The position numbers and the translations under genes were made by a program. Positions 14,074-20,635 of a stretch of 20,635 nt of DNA are shown here, piece by piece (position 1 is the first letter of the stretch; the number at the start of each line of letters is the position of its first letter). The notes under the pieces are model-generated. The model saw only the letters and a program-made list of their open reading frames with translations, was not told the DNA's origin and made no database searches. Origin of the DNA: a virus; IMG/VR virus record IMGVR_UViG_3300028650_000126, positions 1 through 20,635 of that record. The stretch is one strand, 5' to 3'.

Positions 14074-14709
14074 ATGTCTAGAAATATAATAATAATATGT
14101 ATCTTATTTGCATTAACCTCTTGCTCTAATTTACCAGACTATAGTGTCCTATCAGAAGACTCCGATAGTATTTTTAATAATAAGGCTAGAATCGAAATCT
14201 TATTGACTAAAAAAGAGCCGAAATTAGAATTAGAAAAAATTGCGAGATTCTATGTAGAAAAATACAACGATAAAAAGCATGTTTTTCTTACATTTTATTT
14301 ATCTAAAGATGCTAGAGAAGTATATGCGTATACGAATTCAGAAAATGAAATTCTTAATAAGATAGTGATAGCTCAGCCTATATATGGAGATATAGGCTGG
14401 TTCACAGCTAAACTTAAACAAATGAAGGACTATAAAATAGTCGGGAAATATATGGATACTCTGCTTGTGCCAATAGCTAGTGCTGTTCTAGAGAAAGAAG
14501 GAAAATATATTTTTGTGAATGGATATTTAACTGAAAGGAAAATAAGTGTAAGGGAAGAATATGATGTTAAAATTCTGGACAACGATATGATATCGATTAA
14601 ACTTAAAAATTCAGAGCAGGGAGAATCCTATCTTGTAATTAAGGATACGATGCATTTAATTAGCGGGATAGATGGCCGATTCGTGATGAAATTCCCGAGA
14701 TTCGAATAA
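14074..14709 (+). CDS. Predicted lipoprotein, unknown function (possible lysogenic-conversion gene)
   Basis: 211 residues. The signal (SRNIIIICILFALTSC) ends in a lipobox with Cys17; residues after it (SNLPD) have only one acidic residue, so a surface-export signal is weak or absent. The mature protein is a mix of charged helices (LEKIARFYVEKYNDKKHVFL) and, in the C-terminal half, short strands (KYIFVNGYL, DMISIKLKNSEQ, SYLVIKDTMHLI). No family was recognised. It stands alone with its own consensus promoter, divergent from rloAB and convergent with the giant polyvalent gene (11-base gap). Its exported nature and constitutive-looking promoter fit a superinfection-exclusion or host-surface gene, but this is speculation. 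Confidence 0.8.
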   Translation: MSRNIIIICILFALTSCSNLPDYSVLSEDSDSIFNNKARIEILLTKKEPKLELEKIARFYVEKYNDKKHVFLTFYLSKDAREVYAYTNSENEILNKIVIAQPIYGDIGWFTAKLKQMKDYKIVGKYMDTLLVPIASAVLEKEGKYIFVNGYLTERKISVREEYDVKILDNDMISIKLKNSEQGESYLVIKDTMHLISGIDGRFVMKFPRFE

Positions 14710-14720
14710 CAGAATTATTC
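14704..14720. terminator. Weak hairpin between convergent genes
   Basis: GAATAA (14704-14709) and TTATTC (14715-14720) form a six-base AT-rich stem with a five-base loop, exactly in the gap between two convergent stops. It could act weakly in both directions; its low GC makes this uncertain. Confidence 0.3.
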
Positions 14721-17700
14721 TCATTCTTTTTCATCATGATCCTCCCACAGTAGCGGGATATTCTTCTCATACTCTATAACGGCATTTTCTTTCAAATCAT
14801 TTATCCTGTTCTGCAGAAGTTCTTTTTGCTTTTTATCTGTTACGCTGTCGATACTCTTGTACAACTTACTGATCATCTCATTGTAAAAATTGAAAGTATG
14901 ATCGTATTGGGATTGTGAGGAGCGCATCATTTGTGTATACTCTTTGACTGCCGTTTCTTTTTGAGTATTGTCTATTTTTGCAGCGGAGCTTTTATAGATA
15001 CTTTTATAGATTCCGGCATTCTTTTCCCGGCTTTCCACTTGTTCTTTATACTCATAAAACTTTTCATTAACAGCTCTATTTATGATAGTTTCATCCTCTG
15101 TCCTAAACAAAACATTTAAGAGAGGAACATTTCTAGTTGTAAATTCCTCGTCTCCCTTTGCCGCATTTATTCCATTGATTATCGTATTGGATATCTGAGA
15201 AACGATCTTAAAGGGTCCACCAGCATAGCCTTCGACGACGTGCTCCATTTTGGCGGGATTCCAGTCGAGAAGACCGATGCTGTTCTTCGTAGCGTTTAGC
15301 TCATCATCGTTCCCGAGTGAATTACTCCATTCGGAAAGGAATTTGAATAACCCACCCGTTCCTTTTGGTGCTTTGGTATATTCAGGATTATTTTCATTGT
15401 AATAGCTGTCGTTGCTGATTCTTCCTCCATAGAAGTTCTCATTATAGAGGTAGGCTTCTCCCAAAGGTTTTATTACAGAGGGTAACCACCATCCTCTTCC
15501 TCCTTCCATCGGGTCGACTGGTAAGATTGCAGAGAATTGTTTAACAAGATCGGCACCTAAATTGAGATGTTTCCTATTCCCTTTTGCATATTCGTTCATG
15601 ATTCGCCCCATGCCGTAGATTAATCTAAGATCTATTGGTAAAGGTATCATTATGAATCCGCCAAAAGGAGTGAACAAGACAATGTTGTTATTGGCTATGG
15701 AGTCCGGCAAATTGTCGTAATACCTCTTATCATCATCGTCTCCAAAGAGCATAAGCATTAGGCTGTTAAGCATTGGGATAACTGCAAAACCCATGGTAAA
15801 GTTAGCTAAGGTTATTGCTGTCATCTTTATCGGATGGTTCTTATACAGCTTCGAAGTATTGTAAAGCCCCTGTATGCCGGCATTGAAAAAGACGTAAGAA
15901 CCTCTGACTAAGGCAAAGGTCTGCCCCCAGAAACCTTCTCCGCCAAGACCTGTACGATTGAAATTTACGGTAATCTCTTTAGCATCCATTACGGAACGAC
16001 TTACACTTCTACCTTGACTGATACTGGTCTGATATGTATTAAAACGAGAGACAAGCTCCGCAATGCGGTTGTAGTCGTTTGTGAATTTCATTACTGCGGA
16101 TGCTGCGTCAGCGGGGGTTAGATTTTTTCCGTTTACTTCATCGATCATTTTTTTATACTTGTTCTTCCAATCTTCTACCGAGGTATTTATGCTAAATCCC
16201 GTTTCACCTCCATTCTCTAGAAATTTGTTCAGTGCTTCAAATTCCGGGCTATCTTTATCAGTCTTTCCTGCGAAGTATTTCCGAAGCATTAAAGCTGATC
16301 TGGCATAGTTTCTTCGATAAGAATTTAGATAGTTCAAATCCTCTTTAGCTATGATGGCCGTGAGCGCAAAGATATTATCGCGAGAGAAATTTGAAAGGAT
16401 GAAATTCGGATTCCTTGTGGTATAGCTAGATGACATCCATCTTGATAATCTTGTTCCGGCTTTCCAATTGAACTTTTCTACGTTTTTCTGAGCAGTGCCA
16501 TTGATTAGTTGCGCTACAATAGGATCGCCATTGACGAAAACGCTATGCTTTATACCGTTGACATAAGCATATACGACATGTTCCTGAGCGTGACGTCTTT
16601 GTTCGAAGGGTACTTGCAAGTCTACTTTGCTCAGCTGTTTTTTGGCCTTTCCCTCGGCCTCCAATGCTTCCATCGTTTCGTTGAATGTTCTGAATGCTTC
16701 ATTGATTTCAGTTTCTTCCATGCCGGGAGTGATGGTAGGATATTTTTCCTCCCATTCACCAAGTCCATTTTCAACATACCAAACAGACGCTGTTCGGAGA
16801 AGTTTGCCCGGATGGTTCTGCGAAAGATACAGCAAAGCCTTTCCTACCCTATTTTTCTCTGAAATCTCAATTGCCGAAGTGATGACATTTGACATAGTGG
16901 CAATAACATCGTCAGGCAAGGATGCTCTGCCATTCGCACCTTTTAGCGGATCGTTAAACAAACTTGTTGCTGAGGTGGTGTATTTGTGAAGATCTTCGGC
17001 CATGGTCTGATCCCATCCCCGAAGAGGAACATAGTTGTTGTACATAGAAATGATTTCGTCATACTTCTCCTTCGAAAGTATTCCGGAACGGTACTCGAGC
17101 CTCACAGAAGTTTGGTTGAGTGCGTTGGTAGTTTCCCATAATTTCTCAATCAAGTTAGGATCCTGTTCAGCAATCTGTTCTTCTACGATGTTAGCATACT
17201 GCCTGCAGAAAGAATCGAAGTCGCCCGATGCGTAATGCGACATCAAGTCATTGTATTGTTCTTCACTGAATCCTTTTTTAGATAGGAACTCATCTTTGTT
17301 GAAGTCCGGCTTCTGTGTTTCCTCTGCTATCTTCTTCATTAAAGCCGATGCTCCGGCAAAGTCTTTTCCCTCCACATTTAAGTTCCCCTCGCTCATCTTC
17401 TCTTCCCTCATGTGGTCGTTTCTCTCCGGCATGTGTTTGGCCATCATGTAATGATTTACCTCCTCTGGGGTAAGTCCACAGTCAACCATTTGAGATACTG
17501 CATTTATAAATGGTTTGTAATAGATGCGCTCAATATTATCGGCTATGCCACGAGTTTTTGAGGAACGAAGCATCTCTGCCTGATAGACATTCTCGAAGTC
17601 CTCGATGCCTTTTCCTGTTTGTTTCTCCAGCTCTTGTTGCAAGATCTTTACCGGATGTAATCTATCCACTACAATCGTAAACAACTTATTTAGCGACTGG

Positions 17701-20635
17701 GCTGTTCGTTTACTGTATGTATCAAGTAATGCAGTCTTTACCTTTTCGGATTTTCCGAACAAGCGTTTTCTTACACTTTCATCTTTCAAAGAAGCTACAG
17801 CTTTCAGCTCGTTACCAGCATTCTTGGATTCCGCTGCGCGATAGAAAAGATACCTCAGATTCGTGTCGTTCATCTTGAAAGGTCGTCCCATAATCTTGCT
17901 CATGTGATAGTTGAACGCTCCCCGTATTTTCTGCCACGTAGACAGCTCTTTATGATACTTCTCATCCTCTGCATACCTGGCAAGAAGTTCCTCTATCTTT
18001 TCTGTGTCGGGAATCCCGTCCGTCTGCATCTGCGACTGTATTTCGTGGGGTAATGCTGTATATACAGAGCCAAGAAAAGCGTGGAATCTTATGCCCAATA
18101 AGGAACGCAATCCTTTGTGACCTACAGCTTCATGCATTACGGTAGCTATGGCATCTGCTGCATTCTCTGCATTGTCTGCTACCAGATAGACACGGCCGGT
18201 AAGTGGATCGTACCATCCTTTGGATTGGCGTTTATCACTTTCATCTTTCCCCGTTATTTCATCGGAAGAAACAATGCGTACCTCTACGCCTAATTTTTGG
18301 GCTGATTCTTTAGCTGCATCGATGACTTCTTTCTGTTTGACGGGCTGTGCGTTTTTACTTATTACTTTTTGTGAGATTGGTTCGTGTCTTTGAATGGATG
18401 ATTCAGAAAGTTTAACACTATTAGCGCTTGGGTTTTCAAAGTTTTCTATTATCTTTGCAGTATCAGAAAGGTATTGATTAGATATTTCCTGTGATTCATT
18501 GGGATTCACTGAGGAGATCCAATCAATACCTTTCTTCTTGTCTACCCATCTTAATGTCCCGTTGTTAAGTATAGGAAGGATTATATTTTCGATTCTTCTC
18601 CCATGTACAGATCGAACATCATTTACTTCAAGTAATTGTTTCCCATCTTTAATTATTTTGTTCATCTCGATGGCAACACATACATTTCTGCTATTTCGAT
18701 CTTTCATCTCTGTTAAAATGCCAATAGTTTTAGCATTCCTTTGAAATACAAATATGGGCGAAGAAATCATAGATGGCATATCTTTCAAATCAGACAAATC
18801 TACATCATGTTTTTTTTCGCTTCCTTTCCTTACCGTACTTTGGTGCATGATGATAGGAAGTTCCGGAAGAAATGAAAGCATTGTTCCCCGTGGCGTTCCA
18901 AGATGAAACATCTCATTGGATCTCATTTCTCCTGTCTTAAATCTTTTCAAATCTTCGTTGAATCGTGTGTTGATTCGGCCTAATTCTTTATCTGCATCGA
19001 CAACGTCTTCATCTTTGACGGCCTGATGTCTTTGAATGGATGATTCAGAAAGTTTAACACTATCTGTGCTTGCGTTTTCAACGTTTTCTGCTATTTTTGT
19101 AGCAGAATTTAAATTCTTAATTGGAGTTGCCACGTCAGCGGAATTGGACTGCTGTTGAGTAATTCTATCAAGCTCTTGATTGTTTGAGGCTTCCGCTATT
19201 GGTGCGGAGAGGTGCAAAGAATTAAGAGTTTCCTTTTTATCTACAGATGTCGAGTAATCTTTATTAAGCTGCTCACTTATCTCTTTAGGAGTCTGTTCTT
19301 GTTTTGCTTTGTCTATGATAGATTGCTCTTCCGGAACAGTAGAATTTGCTGAGTTATATGAAGCACCCTTTTCCATAATACCCTCAGAAGAAGCACTCAC
19401 GGTGTTTAATCCATCCACTTTTATTGCATCCAATATTGTGGATTTAGAAGAAGTTAACTGATCAGTCTGTTTGGAGAGTTCCTCTAAAGAGCGATGATCG
19501 AGTTTAAAATCGCCATACGGAATAGCTCTCATTCCTCCAAAGCGAATAATATTCGTTGCAATGTCTTCGGCAAGTTCTTTTTTGTTATCCTCTATTGAAG
19601 TATACGGTGTGTGTATGTTTCCTACAATGCCGTTCGATTGATCTAAAATCAAATAGCTGATCTTCTGCCTCTCTCCTAGTCGATGTGATGATATAAATCC
19701 TGCGACATCTGAACTGTCTTTTATCTTCTTTGTTGTTTCAGGCTTATAATCTTTACTAAAGACAAGCGTATCGAAAGAATATACTTTTACCGGTAAAGCA
19801 TTTTCTTGATTTCTTTCTATATCAGCAGCATGATCTGTCCCAAATTCTCCAAAAGAGCAGAACTTACCGGATGTTGTGTTAATGATAATTCCATCGGCTA
19901 CCAAACCTTTTTGAGGGAACATTTTTCTTATTGATATTAAAGCTCTTTGATCTTGGTTTGAAGCGATTAAATGTCCTGATGGATGATTGTGCACAAAGAC
20001 CATTTTATCGGGTTTAATAGACTCGTAAGCAGCTTTAATAGCTTGTGCATTAAATGCTGTGCTAGTAAAATCGCCCATTCCTAAATGGATAACAATGGGC
20101 TTCCCTTTCTTTATAAGTACGATAAAAGAATTTTCGATGGCAGCATTTTCTAATTGCTTGAATATATAAGCAACATCCTCAGGACTATTAATCTTTTCTT
20201 TTGCCGTAAAGGAGAATGATCCTGATTCAGTGAATACTCTTTCCACATGACAAAACTGCCCATCTTTATTTTCTCCTAATTTCTTCTTTTTCCAACGAGA
20301 AAATCGTATGGGTTCACCACTCTTTTGTACATAGGTTTCAGATGCGGAAGGTTTTTCCGGTTGTACTTCGGTTTTTTCCGAAGCTATATTTACATATTCG
20401 GCAAAAGGTTTCCTCTGTTGCTTTCTGTTGGACATCCAATCATCAAAAGCTTCTTTTGAAACTCCCGTAATGTTTCCAAATCCTTTCCATCCCGATGAGT
20501 AGTTCGATAGATATGCTTTTTTAGCTTCTTCCTCAGAATTAAATCCAAGCATGACCTTACTCTCATCAAAAGAGCCATCGGGTTTTACCTGATCGATAAC
20601 ATAAACAGGACCGTCATAGTTTCCTCCGGAAGAAT
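14721..20635 (-). CDS. Giant polyvalent phage protein: InPase-like, JAB, MuF_C-like, metallopeptidase and LPD38-like domains (5' end beyond the window)
   Basis: The frame stays open to the right edge, giving 1971 codons in view including the stop. The Met at 20552 is internal: residues before it (VYVIDQVKPDGSFDESK) and after it (MLGFNSEEEAKKAYLSNY) are one continuous InPase-like domain. Numbering from that Met: RadC-like JAB at about 120-240 with an intact JAMM motif (His188, His190, Ser198, Asp201); a possible degenerate JAB copy at 280-360; a Ser/Gln-rich linker; MuF_C-like domain at 545-682 (LPELPIIMHQS, VNDVRSVHGRR); a zincin-like peptidase around MHEAVGHKGLRSLLG (His807, Glu808, His812); long helices; an LPD38-like region at about 1170-1655 with a hydrophobic segment near 1572-1600; and a charged helical tail. 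Polyvalent proteins are packaged and enter the host with the DNA, countering defence or processing host targets. It is convergent with the lipoprotein gene and antisense to the structural genes. Confidence 0.9.
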   Translation of the reverse strand, partial: SSGGNYDGPVYVIDQVKPDGSFDESKVMLGFNSEEEAKKAYLSNYSSGWKGFGNITGVSKEAFDDWMSNRKQQRKPFAEYVNIASEKTEVQPEKPSASETYVQKSGEPIRFSRWKKKKLGENKDGQFCHVERVFTESGSFSFTAKEKINSPEDVAYIFKQLENAAIENSFIVLIKKGKPIVIHLGMGDFTSTAFNAQAIKAAYESIKPDKMVFVHNHPSGHLIASNQDQRALISIRKMFPQKGLVADGIIINTTSGKFCSFGEFGTDHAADIERNQENALPVKVYSFDTLVFSKDYKPETTKKIKDSSDVAGFISSHRLGERQKISYLILDQSNGIVGNIHTPYTSIEDNKKELAEDIATNIIRFGGMRAIPYGDFKLDHRSLEELSKQTDQLTSSKSTILDAIKVDGLNTVSASSEGIMEKGASYNSANSTVPEEQSIIDKAKQEQTPKEISEQLNKDYSTSVDKKETLNSLHLSAPIAEASNNQELDRITQQQSNSADVATPIKNLNSATKIAENVENASTDSVKLSESSIQRHQAVKDEDVVDADKELGRINTRFNEDLKRFKTGEMRSNEMFHLGTPRGTMLSFLPELPIIMHQSTVRKGSEKKHDVDLSDLKDMPSMISSPIFVFQRNAKTIGILTEMKDRNSRNVCVAIEMNKIIKDGKQLLEVNDVRSVHGRRIENIILPILNNGTLRWVDKKKGIDWISSVNPNESQEISNQYLSDTAKIIENFENPSANSVKLSESSIQRHEPISQKVISKNAQPVKQKEVIDAAKESAQKLGVEVRIVSSDEITGKDESDKRQSKGWYDPLTGRVYLVADNAENAADAIATVMHEAVGHKGLRSLLGIRFHAFLGSVYTALPHEIQSQMQTDGIPDTEKIEELLARYAEDEKYHKELSTWQKIRGAFNYHMSKIMGRPFKMNDTNLRYLFYRAAESKNAGNELKAVASLKDESVRKRLFGKSEKVKTALLDTYSKRTAQSLNKLFTIVVDRLHPVKILQQELEKQTGKGIEDFENVYQAEMLRSSKTRGIADNIERIYYKPFINAVSQMVDCGLTPEEVNHYMMAKHMPERNDHMREEKMSEGNLNVEGKDFAGASALMKKIAEETQKPDFNKDEFLSKKGFSEEQYNDLMSHYASGDFDSFCRQYANIVEEQIAEQDPNLIEKLWETTNALNQTSVRLEYRSGILSKEKYDEIISMYNNYVPLRGWDQTMAEDLHKYTTSATSLFNDPLKGANGRASLPDDVIATMSNVITSAIEISEKNRVGKALLYLSQNHPGKLLRTASVWYVENGLGEWEEKYPTITPGMEETEINEAFRTFNETMEALEAEGKAKKQLSKVDLQVPFEQRRHAQEHVVYAYVNGIKHSVFVNGDPIVAQLINGTAQKNVEKFNWKAGTRLSRWMSSSYTTRNPNFILSNFSRDNIFALTAIIAKEDLNYLNSYRRNYARSALMLRKYFAGKTDKDSPEFEALNKFLENGGETGFSINTSVEDWKNKYKKMIDEVNGKNLTPADAASAVMKFTNDYNRIAELVSRFNTYQTSISQGRSVSRSVMDAKEITVNFNRTGLGGEGFWGQTFALVRGSYVFFNAGIQGLYNTSKLYKNHPIKMTAITLANFTMGFAVIPMLNSLMLMLFGDDDDKRYYDNLPDSIANNNIVLFTPFGGFIMIPLPIDLRLIYGMGRIMNEYAKGNRKHLNLGADLVKQFSAILPVDPMEGGRGWWLPSVIKPLGEAYLYNENFYGGRISNDSYYNENNPEYTKAPKGTGGLFKFLSEWSNSLGNDDELNATKNSIGLLDWNPAKMEHVVEGYAGGPFKIVSQISNTIINGINAAKGDEEFTTRNVPLLNVLFRTEDETIINRAVNEKFYEYKEQVESREKNAGIYKSIYKSSAAKIDNTQKETAVKEYTQMMRSSQSQYDHTFNFYNEMISKLYKSIDSVTDKKQKELLQNRINDLKENAVIEYEKNIPLLWEDHDEKE
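18385..18460. repeat. Direct repeat inside the polyvalent gene, copy after MuF_C
   Basis: 76 bases matching 19027-19102: the first 37 are identical and about 30 of the remaining 39 agree. On the - strand it encodes residues about 698-723, including SVKLSESSIQRH. It lies between the MuF_C-like and metallopeptidase domains. Confidence 0.9.
19027..19102. repeat. Direct repeat inside the polyvalent gene, copy before MuF_C
   Basis: Partner of 18385-18460, offset by 642 bases (214 codons, in frame). It encodes residues about 484-509 with the same SVKLSESSIQRH. Both copies are followed by a related acidic V-(I/V)-D-A-x-K-E stretch, so the duplicated linker may extend beyond the well-matched DNA. 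Confidence 0.9.

Noticed and set aside
16509-16989. Overlapping + strand open frames of 117 and 120 codons
   Set aside because: They lie wholly inside the polyvalent gene, overlap one another, and have Phe/Ser-rich antisense composition.
1-20635. CRISPR array, IS element or integrase
   Set aside because: No evenly spaced short repeats, no transposase or recombinase motifs and no terminal inverted repeats were found on either strand.

Overview
The window reads as part of a Bacteroidales phage or prophage, probably short-tailed: it has a portal and ejection-like proteins but no tape measure, tail tube or sheath gene. The host call rests on three things. One promoter fits the Bacteroides consensus exactly (TTTG-N19-TATCTTTG at 14001-14031) and others resemble it. 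Strong Shine-Dalgarno sequences are mostly absent. One cargo protein ends in a type IX-secretion-like sorting domain. No integrase, repressor, terminase large subunit, tRNA or CRISPR array is visible, so a prophage state is likely but not shown.

Left part (1-8793, all + strand, tightly packed): the 3' end of a portal gene, a small unknown protein, a T7 gp14-like ejection candidate, a coiled-coil protein, three more small proteins, and an 874-residue tail fibre/spike ending in an SGNH/GDSL hydrolase. Three of the small proteins (860-1369, 3137-3610, 3899-4447) appear to be distant paralogues. A compact lysis cassette follows: holin, GH24 lysozyme, two-helix membrane protein, and a lipoprotein with a C-terminal membrane helix that has the topology of a unimolecular spanin. 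The run ends in an intrinsic terminator (8828-8869).

Middle part (8800-14709, accessory cargo): a two-gene unit of exported proteins (S74-like tail-fibre-type protein and T9SS-sorting-domain protein) ends in a strong terminator. A GNAT acetyltransferase and an RloA-RloB (AbiL-type) antiphage pair lie on the - strand, and a lipoprotein is divergent from that pair. A direct repeat of about 47 bp lies just after the lysis terminator and again over the 3' end of rloB. It brackets the block of exported proteins plus acetyltransferase, which suggests that this block was inserted. The rloA/lipoprotein intergenic region holds two opposing promoters and a perfect 11-bp inverted repeat next to the rloA promoter.

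Right part (14721-20635, - strand): one giant polyvalent protein whose start lies beyond the right edge. It carries the end of an InPase-like domain, an intact RadC-like JAB domain, a possible degenerate second JAB copy, a MuF_C-like domain, a zincin-like metallopeptidase and a long LPD38-like region with a hydrophobic segment. Two in-frame copies of a 76-bp repeat flank the MuF_C domain. The protein is probably packaged and delivered into the host with phage DNA, beside the smaller ejection-type proteins of the left arm.
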